A stretch of 64,000 nucleotides of DNA. Source: Cryptomeria japonica. Lineage: Eukaryota > Streptophyta > Pinopsida > Cupressales > Cupressaceae. The notes beneath the pieces were generated by a model. That model made no database searches. It was not told the DNA's origin and saw nothing but the letters and a program-made list of their open reading frames with translations. The DNA lies in assembly GCF_030272615.1 (NCBI RefSeq), contig NC_081414.1, forward strand, positions 781,548,119 through 781,612,118, given 5' to 3'. A program made the position numbers and the translations under genes. Below are positions 11,408-23,754 of this stretch, piece by piece (the stretch's first letter is position 1; every line of letters starts with the position of its first letter).

Positions 11408-11459
11408 GTATGCTTTTTGACTTAAAATTGTAGAACTTTTGCCCCCAATTATTTTGATA

Positions 11460-12620
11460 TTAGGGGGAGATCATCTCTTTCTCTTTTTCTTTCATAGGAG
11501 TTTTATCCTTGACTTTGATATTTGTAGAGTCTAATAGCTTTTGATTTTGATTTGGACTGAAGGACTTTTCTTTATTATTGACTTTTAGATTTTTCTTTTC
11601 AAAGCTTGATTTGTGATCCCCAATGAGTAAGGTCTTTTGTGATTCTTGTTGATCCAAGTCTAGGAGTGGAGTGGAAATGAAATGAATAGATGAAATGGTA
11701 AAGCTATGTGAGTTCTCAAGAGGGCTAGCGATACGCCCAATAGATTCTTCACTAAAACCACTCTTAGGACTATTGACATCAAGAGTTTCTTGTACCACTA
11801 GAGGAGATTTGCATTCAGACTTAGTAGCCACAACACTAGGTGCTTCGTACCCAATTCCTTGGCATTGCAAGTTATTTGTATATTTTTCCTATTGACTGAA
11901 TACCTTAGGAGATAGTGGGAGTTGATCAACATGAAATATATACTCACCACATCCCATGTCTTTAAACTTTAACTTTTCTTTAAGCTCTACTTGTTTAGAT
12001 GTAGAAGCTTTTAAGGATTCTGGATCAACATATGTTGATGAAGGAATAGCTTCTCAATTGACTGGGATTGTTATTTTTGATCTAGGTCGCATATTATTAC
12101 AATATATGAATGGGTTAGGATCACCATTAACTATTACTTCAACTCCATTGTGAGGAAGCTTAATGCATTGGTGGTATGCGGATGGGACTTCCCTCATCTC
12201 ATGAATCCATGGGCATCCTAGCAATATATTTTATGTGAGATCCAAGTCTAGGACTTGACAAACCACATCCTTTGTAACTAGCCCAACTCTAAGAGGTAAG
12301 GTGACTGTGCCTTTGGATGAATGCTCTTCATCATCATATGCCTTGATGGTAATTTTCTTTGTAGAATTCACAGCTTTATCAGAATATCCCAATTGTATTA
12401 TTGTGTTCAAAGTACATATATTGAGACCAACTCCTCCATCTATCAGGATTCATTTTATTTGATGTTTGTGTAGGAAGGCTTCAATATGTAAAGGTGCATT
12501 ATGTGGCTGGGTTATAGATGCGTCGTCAGCTTCTATGAATGTAAGGGAGTGTGGAATGGAAAGGTATCCCACCATGGCTTGAAACTGGTCCATGTTCAGA
12601 TTAGTAGGGATGGAAGTGTC
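11460..12620 (-). pseudogene. Gyp1 protease and linker
   Basis: On the minus strand the motif ILIDGGVGLN, with Asp codon at 12438-12440, matches the D-(S/T/G)-G active site of Gypsy aspartic protease. It is followed by ITIKAYDDEEHS and then VLDLDLT...LLGCPWIHEM, the flap and ILGRPW-type regions. A stop shortly before the active site (TGA where Trp is expected) and another near 12235 break it. The linker to 11460 is open for 136 codons at 11870-11460 and is Ser/Lys rich. It should follow gag in the same transcript. Confidence 0.75.
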
Positions 12621-12622
12621 TC

Positions 12623-15022
12623 TCAACATTTTGTCAAGGATGCCTTATATGCAAGGGATATGCATAAAATTTCAAGGATGGAGATAAGCGCGGGTGTCTT
12701 CCCTAACTGTTCTACAAGGTCATGCTCAGGTTTGGTTGATGAGGAAGTGGTGTTTTTAGCTGGAGCACCTTGCAAGGTGAATTTACCTTGATGAGTTGTA
12801 ACATTACATTCAGAGGTAGGTTTGGAAGAAGATCCAATGCCTTTTAGGACAATTTTGGGTCTTTGGGTAGAATTCTCAGGCGTTTTGTCCGTGATGATAA
12901 TGGTAGAGACATAATTGTCCATTGAAATGTGATTAATAGTTGAATCATAGTTATAGGATGCTATAGTATAGTTGGTTTGGTCATCTATGGCTTTAGCTTT
13001 TCCCTTGTCAGGTTTTGGGAATGGTTCTTTAAACATTTCGTGTTCTTGATTGGATGAGTGTCCCTCGATCTCAATGTCACCTCTATCAATAAGATCGTGT
13101 ATGATGTTCTTCAGTCGATGAAAGTTTCCTATCTTATGACCTTTGCTCTTATGAAATTCACAATACTCATCATCATTCCACCAATTTGGTTTAACCTTTG
13201 GGTCATATGGAGGCAAATCTGGAATTGTTATTATTTTGTTTGCCACTAGCTTCTTGAAAACTAATTCTAGTGGTTCTCCCAATGAGGTGTACTTCCTTCA
13301 TGACTTTGAATTTGTTTGAGTATTCACTTGATTGTTTGTAGAGCTTGATCCAGAAAAACCAATTTTAGGTCACACTGTATTGGCATCCACAACACCATCA
13401 TTGACTGTGTTCTTGTTTTTATTCCAAAATCTTGGCTTGTCTTTTCCTTTAAAGTCATCTTTTTTTTCCTTGAATATTTTAATGACTCCTTGTTCAATTA
13501 GGGCCTTCTCTATTGCTAAGCCTTTTTCAATGACATCCTTGAAGGTGGACAAACAATATTTTCTCAAGTCATAACCAATGTCTTTGTTAACATTTTGGGT
13601 GAACATCTCTACCATTTGTTTTTGTGGAATTTCAGAAGAGCATCTGCTGGCTAGATTTCTCCAACTTTGTAAAAATGATGAAAAGGATTCTCCATCCTTT
13701 TGTTTAGTGTTGCACAAAGTAGTGACTGATATATCTATCTCTATGTTGTATGAAAAATGTTGGATAAATGCCTCTACTAAATCACCCCATGACTTAATTC
13801 TAGGTGGAACCTGGGAAAACCATTCCATAGCTTGATCACCTAATCTCTATGGGAATAATCTCATCAAATATGTCTATTCTACTGCTACTTCAATGCAAGC
13901 TATGAAAAAACTATCTTATATGTGCTTTAGGATCCCCTTTTCCTCTGTACTTATCAAACTTAGGTGTCACTAAATGTGTAGGAAAAGGAGGCATTGGAAT
14001 GCTCTTGTCAAATGGATAGGGACATATGTTTGTCATTGTGTAAGTTGGCTTTGGTGTATTTATGTCCTCCATCTTCTTTTGTAAGTCCTTGATTTTCTGT
14101 TCCAAATTGTTCTTAGGTGGAGATCAACTTCTTAGACCATATCCCATGCCTGAGGCAGTAGGTGGAGGAGGAGCATGTTGCATATATGGATGGTATTGAT
14201 CATACACATGTTCATATGGAGGAGGTCTATAGTGATGCTACGTATAAGGACCACTTGGTATAGAGTCATGATGAGGAATGGAATATCTATTTTGTCCATG
14301 TATACCATACTCTACAGGTATGTCATGAGTTTGTTCTAATGTGTTGCCCCCAAATTTGACATGGGGTTTCCTTGTGTCCAAATTTTGAGCATTCCTTTGA
14401 ATATCCAATTGCTTTGGTGGTTGGTCCTTAACATTGGAATGTGATTGAGCATATTTTTTTGCATAAGACTTCCATAATGGTCTGCGAAGGTGAGTATCGT
14501 ATGCTTGACCATGTGTGTATGGGACCTCTGGCTTTTGAAACAAAGATGATGGTGATTCAGGCACAAGATGTGGTCCTCTGGTTGTCTAGTGCCTCCACTA
14601 TTAGGCCTCCTTTGATCCATGTTGGAGTGAGGTTGTTGCAAAGGTCGATTTTCCATTATTTGAGACATGTCAAAATCATGAGGGATCTTGGCTCCACTTT
14701 GTGCCATCACTTGTAATAAGTATTGTCTATCTCTCCTCATTATTTCCTCAACCAATCGATCGAAATGGGGATCCATAATGGAGTCTTCCACTTTTGCTGA
14801 AAGTATGGAAAAGTTGTCCATATTGTCATTATGTGTGTCATTGTTGTTTGTGTTATCCATGTTCTCAACATTTGGAATGTTTCTATTAGCATCCATGTCA
14901 GGTAATGTGGTATGATCAGAATTGAAAAAGACATCATTGTCATACTCATAAGAACTCATGTTTGCAGACTCTTGAGCTTCTGTAGCTTCTCTCCTAGATT
15001 TTTGGGGATGGGTTTCAACCAT
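12623..15022 (-). pseudogene. Gyp1 gag remnant
   Basis: The reading starts at the ATG at 15022 (MVETHPQKSRREATEAQESA), with an Asn/Asp-rich N-terminus and a conserved EEIMRRDRQYLLQ helix. The core Gag domain lies at 13828-13370 (MEWFSQVPPRIKSWGDLVEA...), matching the retrotransposon Gag family W-x-L-x-x-x-F pattern. Next, 13282-12623 has EYCEFHKSKGHK, a knuckle-like C-H motif typical of these Gypsy Gags. Frameshifts near 14340-14560, 13900 and 13330 divide it. It packaged the RNA of the Gypsy element when intact. Confidence 0.8.
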
Positions 15023-16599
15023 GAACTAGGTATTGACCAAGATGTGCGAGACTAGATGAAAATGGAAAGAGTATGGAAGACCAAGAGTTGGATGGAATGT
15101 AAATGAATTTGAGGTTTACTTGCAATGTCCAAAGTGTAAGACCAAGTATGTATGTAGTAGAGTATGTGTGGCTTCCAAAGAGAGGATAGTTTCTCTTGAT
15201 GAGGTAAGTTTACCTTGACTCTAAGTAAGATGAAATGAGACCCAAAGGTGATAGACCTTGATGAGGGACCACTTAGCAAAATGTTGTTGTATGTAGTGTG
15301 TTGACAAAGTAAGATGAGGACAAGAAAGTGACCTTTTGACTCAAGTTTAGACAAATGTGAATGTAATGCAAGGTGTAAAGAAATGATGAACTTTGTGAGA
15401 CCCAAAGGTAGGTTGAATGCTAGATGAAAATCTAGAGAAATTACTTAGAAAGCTCAAAAATTCTGAAACTGATTGCTCTTGTTTGTTGGATTGTAAATTT
15501 TTCCAATTTGTGAAGTTGTTGTTGTGACCAAATCTGAATTTGTTTGACTATTTTTCATGACAAGAGGACATAATGTTGATGAGGACTCAATGTTTGCAAG
15601 TGTTTAGACTCAAAATTACTCAAAGAAAAGTGTGTTGTTTGATGTAAAAATGTTTTGCATACACTTGAAGACACAAAAGACACAATGTTTTTGATGTTTG
15701 GTCTTGAATGTTTGAATGTTTAAAATAAGACAAGCACAATTCTTATGGTTGGCCAGGACAATAGTTGTTGATCCCACATGAGGCTACGCTATTCAGAGTG
15801 GATACGTAGATGCTTGACCCCACTGGCTCCACCCTCGGCACTCACTTCTTGAGGTAGCCAAGCATCAGTCCCCACGAAAACTCCCCATGGCAAACTTTGT
15901 ATCTCTACTAAGAACCGTATGTGTGTGGGCCGCTCCAGAGGTCCAACCTCCTGCCACAACAACTAGAAGGATTTTGGCTTCTAAAACAAAAAGGTGCTAG
16001 TAAGGGCATAGACTTGTGTGGCCATACATGCGACACTTTCAGCTCTATAAATACAAAAGGCTCCCAGCTGGTAGGGGTTACACCCTACAATTGATCAAAT
16101 AAATTTGATCAAATGGGTTTATGGGGAGACATAGTGTTGGTATGAACTAATCAACACACGTTATCCATAGTTTTCACCATGAATACAGTTGTTTATAGTG
16201 GTTCAGAAGAGGATGGCTTTTCCTTGCTACCACTTGGGTCGTTCTCTCCTCACTAGTAGTCCTATTGACCACACGGGGAGACAGACCCTCTAAAGATGAA
16301 ACAAAAAGAGCCTATTGCCCAAGACACAAAAGACACTAGTTCAATTTTAGTGCACCAATTGAAGTGTTTGATAATATATGAAAGAAAGACACACAATAAA
16401 AAAGAAAATCCTTGTCAAGGTCCTACAACAAAGATCTGTTAGTAGTTGGGATTGTTTCAAATGATCACCCCTTCCTACAAGCACACAAGTTAGGTCAATT
16501 TTAGATCCAAAAGACTTTGTGAAATAGGGGCCTTCAACAAAATGAGTTTTTTGATGAATTCAAAGATCTGATTCATCATAAAAAAAGACCAAATATAAA

Positions 16600-17450
16600 A
16601 TTTTAAGAAATTTCTAGAAATGTAAGAAAATCCAAAAAATTTGCTAATTTGCTCCAAAAAATATTTTTTTATGAAAAAACATAAAAAATTCATATGAAAT
16701 GCAAATTTGATCCAGAAAATATGAAATTTTTACTGGACACTCCTGATGGTCTTCCAAACCTGCATAAAACAATTTTTGCAAAATTTCCAAGCAGTTTGTG
16801 AGATATGAGTAAAATAATGCAAAACCCTAATTTTCAAAGATCTAATTTTTTAGGAATGGTTTTGCATCAAAATTAAAATCACAAAGAATATTTCCAAAAA
16901 CGTAAGAAAATCCAAACAATTCACTAATGTTCTCTCAAAATTAATTTTTTATGAAAATACATAAAAAATTCATAGAAACTTCAACTATGATCCAAAAAAA
17001 AATTCATAGAAACTTCAACTATGATCCAAAAAATCTAAAATTTTTATTGAGCACCTTCGATAATGTTCTTGACCTGCAACACAAATTTGATGCCACAATT
17101 CGAAGCTGTTTGTAAGATCTGATCAAAATAATGAAAAACCCTAATTTTTAAAGATCCAATTTTTTAGGAAATATTTTGCATCAAAATTAAAATCACAAAG
17201 AATATATCCTATGTATAATTATGAGAGATTTCCAAAAATGTAAGAAAATCTTAAAAATTCACTCATTTGCTCTCAAAATTAATTTTTCTGTGAAAAAACA
17301 TAAAAAAATCATGGAAAATGAAAATGTCCTCCAAAAATTCTTAATTTTGGATTGAGAGCTCTTAATACTGTCTTCAACTTTCCAACAAAATTTTGTGCAA
17401 TAATTCCAAGCCATTTGTGAGATCGGATCAAATCTCTCCAAGATCTTGAT
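16600..17450. repeat. Three-copy ~280-340-bp degenerate tandem repeat
   Basis: The word (T/C)GTAAGAAAATC starts at 16621, 16901 and 17239. Each time it is followed by ATTTTT(C/T)TATGAAAA-like sequence, a 'gatcc ... tttttattgg' stretch and an AAAACCCTAA-type end. The middle unit also contains a 31-bp direct duplication around 16975-17035. The array sits in the Gyp1 leader or LTR. Confidence 0.75.
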
Positions 17451-17939
17451 TTTGTGTCCAAAACCCTAGCTGCACAAGGTTATTCTCCAAATTGTTTTAC
17501 AAAACAACAATATATGGTTAGTAAAACCTGCAAAAAAAACATAGATCTAACAAAAATCCATGTCCCACGGGGCATTCCAAAATGTTTATGGTGAAAAGTG
17601 GATAAACAATAATATTGAAAGACTAAATGAATTCAACCACAAAACCCTAGCCTAACAACAACAAAGATCCACCATAACATATGAAGATTACCTAAGACAA
17701 TGAAAATCAAATGAAATCACAAAGATTATACCATCACATTTACAATAGGGTTTGGATCTCCATTCTTCCTATCTCCATTGATCTTGCTTGATATATTTGC
17801 TCTTAGATTTTATGTCTGCACAAGAGCTCAACAAAGAATGGAAATGTGGTTGCAAGTAGGCTTGACTGCATATGAAAGTTTGAATGCTATAGTAGTCAAG
17901 TAGTCAACTAATTAGGGTTGATAATGAAGAAAGAATCTC

Positions 17940-17947
17940 TTTATATA
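17940..17947 (-). promoter_or_regulatory. TATA box of Gyp1 5' LTR
   Basis: TATATAAA on the minus strand, 420-430 bp inside the LTR edge, followed by purine-rich sequence. It is a likely promoter for the Gypsy transcript; motif evidence only. Confidence 0.5.
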
Positions 17948-18368
17948 GAAGACACTATATTAAATGGAGGGATAAGATTAAGAGGTGTAAAAGATAAATG
18001 GTTGGCTATGATTAGATGGTGGGTAGAGAAAATAAGAAAATAATGAGAGGGTAGGTAGTGTAGGAATTAAGAGATGAATGACATGTGTCATGGGTAGAAA
18101 AGGCTAATGAATTAATTAAATAAATAAATATTTTATTAATTAATAGAAGAAGTGGGATCAATTAAATAATTAAGATATTTATTTAATTTAGAAAAGGATA
18201 ATTTAAATAAATAAAAGTATTTATTTAAATGAGAAATAAGGCTAGAAGAGGATAAATGAATTAATTAAATAAATACAGATTTATTCAATTAATAGAAGAA
18301 TTAGGCTAAAATAATCAAATAAATAAATATATTTATTTAATTAGACAGGACAATTTTAGGTGTCTACA

Positions 18369-18760
18369 ACAATAAGTATGGTCATAAGACAGAAGATTGC
18401 AGAATGAATGTTAAATTTTATGCATGCGGAAAATTTGGACATATGGCTAGTTAGTGTAGGTCAAGCAATTATACTAGTTTTAGCAAAGCAATTGAAAAGA
18501 AAAATGTTACATGCTATGCATGCAATGAGGTTGGATGCATAGCTAAGTTATGTAGAATCATAAATCCACCAATTAGCAATGAAGGTTCAAATGAGAAAGG
18601 AAAAGATAAGGTTAATAAAATCCGGCAAGATCATATGAAGAAATGGTTCAGGAAGTCAGAATATCAATCACCAAAGGGAAATGCACCAGTTACTCAACTG
18701 GAAGAGGAGGTTGATCCTACACAGACAGAAAGCTCATCTAGTAACTGAAGTAGATGCCTT
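18369..18760 (+). pseudogene. NX1 Gag-like ORF continued: zinc knuckles 2-4
   Basis: This resumes the frame broken at 8452. It shows NKYGHKTEDC (end of knuckle 2), FYACGKFGHM...C (knuckle 3, first Cys replaced and a stop inside), and CYACNEVGCIAKLC (knuckle 4, His replaced by Cys), then a Lys-rich tail and Ser/Gln-rich linker. The sister elements also have several knuckles here, whereas ordinary Copia Gag has one. The knuckles bind retroelement RNA in known families. The edge with Gyp1 is at 18368/18369. Confidence 0.7.
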
Positions 18761-19095
18761 AGGGGTAGGCAAAATTCATGATGATACTGCTTATGCCCCC
18801 GAAAGAGGTTCAGAAAGATGTTCTAGATATTGGAGATGCTTATCCAACATGGAGATGTTTAACCAAGATTTGGTATCTTTCACTGAAATTCATTCATATC
18901 AATGATGTATTAGGGTTTCTTGGAGGTTAAAAGGATGAATTCACTTCATTTTTGATCACTTTGCATTAAGAGAGATTTAGAGAGAGTCTAAGGTGATTCA
19001 GGGTAATCTATATCTTCTTGAGGGATTTCACCAGCGATCGAAAGAATTCTTTAGGGTTTTCACTAGCAACTGTTCATAGGTATTTATCTTTCATC

Positions 19096-22000
19096 ATGGA
19101 AGCGAGATCATCTTCTTTTCCTACTTTAATTGTAAATCCTATTGTTATTGTGGTCAAGGACTATCCTAGGCTGATTTTCAAGAGATGCACACATATTGCC
19201 AGTTTGGATGATTCAGTTGGCGCATTTTTTCGTGTCCCAAAAGGAGTCATATATGTTGAAGATGTCAAAGCTTACATTCACTGTCATATTGAGGATTTGG
19301 GAACTAGTGATATTAAGAGAATGTAAATGAGTGAGCTAATGGGAGATTATGGAAATATTAAGCCCGATTATCAACATATTGAGGATCTAGGGTTTACCAA
19401 CATTCTGGATATTCCAGAATTCAAAGATGAGATTGCCAGATACGTTTTAAGAAGAGTGCTTAGAGAATTTATCTGGTTGGATAGACCGTATAAGATCTCA
19501 AAGGAGGAAATCAAGGAAATCACTGGTTTACCACAAGTTGGACAACATCCAAAGAAGAAGGTTTCTGACAATCTTGTCAACAAGATCACTAACACAACAT
19601 CAGACAAGCGATCAATGAGGGTTAGCACTATTGACTGACAAAGACATCAGATTCAGAAGCATGATTATTGGTTACAAGGTAACTCAATTAAGCCATCTTA
19701 ATTCAGTTTCCAGTTCCTACATTTATGCAACACATAAGATGATGAGGGAGAATGAGAAGTTAGATCTTTGTGGATGGATGTTGGATGAACTATTAATTAA
19801 CCTAGGGAAGATAAAAGAAGAGAAAAAGGGAGCATTCTGGTATGAAAATCTTATTGTTTATTTGATGAAATTTTTCATTAATGAAACTCCCAGTTTTGGG
19901 AAGAGACAATGGGAATTTGATATCCCGGTAGGAAGGCAACTAAAACAATCTATTGTGAGTCTAGGTAGTCAGTGAGATGACAAAGTATGGGGTTAGCACA
20001 AGGAATTCCAAAAGGCTATGAATTCTAGGGAGAGGGTTCCAAAGCACATTGTTGAGAAATACTCAACTGAGATATGCTTCATGGTCAAGAAAGATGAAAC
20101 TTTGATGGAGGTAGTTAAGCCCTAGAAGATTTGGATTGAAGAGATGGGTTATGAAGTCAATACATAGATTCTAGATGCTTATGCTAAGTTGGTAATTGAT
20201 ACAATGATTGATGAACATGTAAAAAACTTTGGTATTCCTAAGCAAAAGAAGAAAGATGTTGAAATAGAGTTTAACCGGAAGAAGAGGGAGAAGAAGTAGG
20301 GAAAGGCAAGAAAGTTTGTGGAAAAGGTATCATAGGACATCAAGTCACTAATTGATGTTGTTCTGAAAAAAGGAAGGAAGAGAAAAGAACCAAAAATTAT
20401 TATTGAGCCTATTCCATCAGAATCTGGATTTGATGATGACAAACCCTTAGCATTCAAGAGGGTATTAAGGAAGAAAACTTAAGAAACTAAGGTGGACGCA
20501 AAGAAGCAACTGGTTAGGAAAGTTACATTCAAGGTACTGGCAAAGAAGAAAGAACCAAAAGAAACACCTTCTACCCCATCCTATACTAGAAGAAGGAAGA
20601 AGATGGATGACACTGATCTGGCACTTGACACTGATAATGTAACTATTATTCCACCCAAGGCTTGTGCAAAACTAGTAGATAAAATAACCAAGGATGGTAT
20701 GTTAAATAATGTACAATTTTATTATGAGCATTTGGATGATGGTGAACAAAGAGAAGTAGAGGAAGTAGTTTTATTATATTTGTATATATATAAGAAAGGC
20801 TTGTTAGAAATTGAAAATCAAATACCAGCAGAGTTATATGACAAATTAGATGCTAGAAGATTATCAACAATGGAGGAGGACAATAATATAAAGTTTAAAT
20901 ATTTGTTATCTATGTGTGCAACTATTACTCTAGAGGAGTTGGACAGGACACTTGACGTTGCATATAGGAATTTTTTCATAGAAAATAGAGAATAATAAGT
21001 CTTATATTGGGTAGGGTCAATGAGATAGTCACTGAGACCCACAAGGCATGGGTTCAATTCTTTGTAGCAAACCTTGGTTTTCATACTTCACCAAAGGATA
21101 AAACGGACACTACAGACAACTTGGTTGATGGGAAAGGTAAAAGTATAATGGATACCACATCTACAATTTTGAAACATATTATGATATTGGATAGCGACTG
21201 CCCAGTAGAATCAAATGTACAAAATATAGAGACAATACCAAAAAATGTAGATATACAAGCATATTTAGAGAGTGTACAGGTTACTAATGTTGATGATAAT
21301 AGTCCTCTGGATCATAATGTACAGGTTTGAGATAGTCTATAAGGAGGAACCAATAGTTACTATTACTGCACAAAGTGGCGAAGCCACCGATGTAAGGGAG
21401 GAAGCTATAAGAGTTAAACCATTAGAGGAGAAGAAAGGAGAATCTGGCAAGGAACCAGTAGTGAGCCCATCATTGTTCTCAATTGACACCTCATAGGTTG
21501 AATATAAAAGAATTATTGAGATGAGTTCTACTAAGCTCATGATGATGGTTGCATAGAAAATGATGAAAGAAGGATCTATGGACAAAGGAGTCACTGATCA
21601 GTCAATCATAGTATTGTATACACTTGTCCCGGAGTGCAATTTTGACAAAGAAGAAAGCCCATCCGACAAGCTTAAAGTAATCACATAAAACATTTCAAAG
21701 GACTTTTAGTCTTTACAATAGATATCAAACTGACAAGCACTGTAAAGGTTTACACAGACCAAGAGAGAACTTCTGATCAGATGATTGAGTCTGAGAGGAA
21801 GGAGATTAATGATATGCTAAAGTTGATTGATAATGCATTAAGGCAGTGTACTAATATCTACAGAGTATGTTGTAACATAGGTTTACTTTCAGCAAATTTA
21901 GATAAAAGGATTAAGGATACTTAGTAGGAGATTGTAGGTATAGTCAATTCTTTTGATGATTCACATTCATTGACTACGTCTATTCATGGTTTGATTTTAG

Positions 22001-22284
22001 TTTTGGAAGCTCAAGATTTAGCTCTTAAGAGGGATAAAGATAAAATGATAAACAGAGCTAGAGGTCTTAGAGGATTGGTGAGTTCCTTGTTAGATTCATT
22101 AAGTGTACATAAGGAGTGTATAGATTTGGTTGGTAAGCCCACACTAGCATAATTTAATGAGAAAGAGTCATATGCCCATATGCTAAATGGACTTGTATCT
22201 ATTTCTAGAACAATCAAATCAGGATGGGATACCTATCTAGAGCTTTTGGAGAAAGCCTATCTAGAAATCTTTAAGTATATTTAG
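19096..22284 (+). pseudogene. NX1 ORF-X, conserved unknown protein in the pol position
   Basis: I do not recognise this family. It spans about 1,060 codons from the ATG at 19096 (MEARSSSFPTLIV) to TAG at 22282-22284, 270 bp before the 3' LTR. The N-terminal block has PKGVIYVEDVKAYIHCHIED, then LGFTNILDIPEF, FIWLDRPYKISKEEIKEITG and SDKRSMRV, ending about 19970. The middle (about 20500-20620) is Lys/Arg-rich (TYTRRRKK-like), followed by a block with KITKDGMLNNV. The C-terminus (21770-22284) is helical and heptad-like. Stops or shifts near 19324, 19637, 19974, 20280, 20997 and 21328 show it is dead. Orthologous copies lie at 40258-36900 and 51778-48500. A GGTATTTA word 10-15 bp upstream of the ATG is shared by all three and supports the start. 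There is no protease, RT or integrase motif. Confidence 0.7.
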
Positions 22285-22554
22285 CTTGGGTAAGGTATTT
22301 TGGTATATTCTTTGTACAATATTGCATTCTTCATCCCAATTTTTGGTATTTTTTTAGGTTCTAATGTCGAAGGGGGAGTATAGGTGAAAAATATATTCTT
22401 TGCATCAGAAGATATGGAGGTCTGGAGTATTTTATATTGATCATGATCTCAGATGGATATTCAGCTCAGGGGGGAAGTCTCTGGATGAAACTGGCAAATG
22501 GAAACCACTATCAGTTTTCACATGAGTGTTTCCATCAATGCCAAAGGGGGAGAT
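22285..22554 (+). other. NX1 spacer with purine tracts
   Basis: A non-coding spacer between ORF-X and the LTR. It has G-rich purine runs near 22370-22379 (GAAGGGGGAG), 22466-22476 (CAGGGGGGAA) and 22542-22554 (CAAAGGGGGAGAT). The last abuts the LTR and is preceded by CATCAATGC, as in Cop1. It is the presumed plus-strand primer. Confidence 0.75.
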
Positions 22555-23477
22555 TGTTGGCAATTGACAATCCATTGATTGGTTTCAATATGTTATCATT
22601 GATGGGAACATGTCTCAGCTTCATATTTTGGTTTGGTTGATTACCGGCAAACACTTCACCGACATCGACACTAGCAGGTATATTCATCGGTTGGAAGGAA
22701 TTCTTTGGGTATCGACATTGCAGGCTGACAGAGTTCACATTTAGGTTATTGGTATTGGAGGCTGCCAACATTTTGGGAGATTTGGCATGGGCAATTGATT
22801 TTGATATTCATTTATTTATGTAATTCAGTCGATATGTATATTCATATTGTAATTATCTTTGTAAGCCGACATAAGGCATGATGGATTGTAAAGAGGTATA
22901 TAGGTCAGTTGATTAGATCATCTTGTAATATGACAATGATATGGATATGTAATATTATGGAATGTAATGGAGATGTGAAATATATGAGAGAGATCATGTA
23001 TGTGAGGATATTTATGTAAGAGGGTATTCTGACAAGGGTTTAGGGTTATAGACCAGAATGGATAGAGATTAACCAGAACTATTTTTAGGCATAGAAGATG
23101 TTATCATTGCAGTTCAATCATTTCTCCAAATTATAGTCTAGATTTGTATGTAGTCAATGAGGCTCCTTTTGTGATTGAGCAGTGTGCTCTAGGGTTTAAT
23201 CCTTCCTGCAAGTGCAGGCCCCTATATTTTGTAATCTTTTCATATGGCCAGTGGATTTATATTGTGGGTCACAAATCCCACTGTGGTTTTTCCTCTTTGA
23301 GGTTTTCCACGTATAATTCTCTATGTTATGGTATTCATTTTTGTGATTGGCTTGTTGGTTTCTTTATTTCTTTCAATCTTATATGTACAAGTATACTGAT
23401 TGGTGAATGCATGTTTTAATAAGGCTAAAATTGATCATTTTGGTAGAACACTGATTCATCCCCCCTCTTAGCCAACA
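22555..23477 (+). mobile_element. NX1 3' LTR, shared with a tandem second copy
   Basis: A 923-bp LTR, TGTTGGCAATTGAC to GCCAACA, closely matching 6767-7698, with a TATA-like box at 22897-22904. A polypurine tract lies on its left and a primer site on its right (TGGTATTAGAGC at 23480-23491). It therefore serves as the 3' LTR of NX1 and the 5' LTR of the following partial copy. Confidence 0.9.
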
Positions 23478-23754
23478 ATTGGTATTAGAGCCTTGTGCCT
23501 TAGAGGAAGTTTAACAACTTGAGGGAGATCCTGAATCTGGATTCCATGGATATGAGTTTGGAGAAGAAACTTGATGTAGCACTTGAAGATTATGATGCTG
23601 AAAGGATGTAGAACTTGAAGCTACAAGATGAATTGAATTTTCCTCAGGAATTCATTATTTTCCTACAGGAGAGGCTATCATTTGTTCAAGCTAAGAGAAA
23701 AAAACTTTTGTAGAGTAAGGATAATGAAGAGAAAGATGCCCTTAATGAGAGATG
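23478..23754 (+). pseudogene. Second, truncated NX1 internal region
   Basis: This repeats 7699-7975 almost base for base: the primer site, ATG at 23547, the coiled-coil Gag start, and the same TAG after 'KKLL' as the first copy. It has one extra stop (TAG where the first copy has AAG). Homology stops after AGATG at 23754. There is no third LTR before unrelated sequence begins. Confidence 0.85.

Larger units (their letters stand above)
8453..18368 (-). mobile_element. Gyp1: defective Ty3/Gypsy element inside NX1
   Basis: A minus-strand Gypsy element interrupts the NX1 zinc-knuckle region. Its 5' LTR edge is at 18368 (reads TGTAGACACCTAAAATTG on the minus strand). Going left come a leader, gag, protease, an integrase tail and then a plus-strand plant-mobile-domain ORF. 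No 3' LTR is found: the left edge passes directly from NX1 zinc knuckle 1 into mobile-domain sequence. About 70 bp of NX1 between knuckles 1 and 2 is also gone, so a deletion removed this end and no target duplication can be tested. Gag-protease style plus an antisense mobile-domain ORF suggests a Tat-like Gypsy lineage; this is inference. Confidence 0.8.
15023..18368 (-). mobile_element. Gyp1 leader and 5' LTR
   Basis: There is no gene. The LTR outer edge is TGTAGACACC at 18368 reading left, a start common in plant Gypsy elements. A minus-strand TATA box is at 17940-17947, implying about 430 bp of U3. The inner LTR boundary and primer site were not pinned down. 18100-18350 is an A/T-rich run of repeated TTAATTAAATAAATA-like words. 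16500-17460 holds a degenerate tandem repeat, annotated separately. 15745-16080 is GC-richer leader sequence. Confidence 0.65.

Noticed and set aside
14336-15022. Antisense frames at 14441-14716 and 14688-14915
   Set aside because: They are shadows of Gyp1 gag on the other strand.
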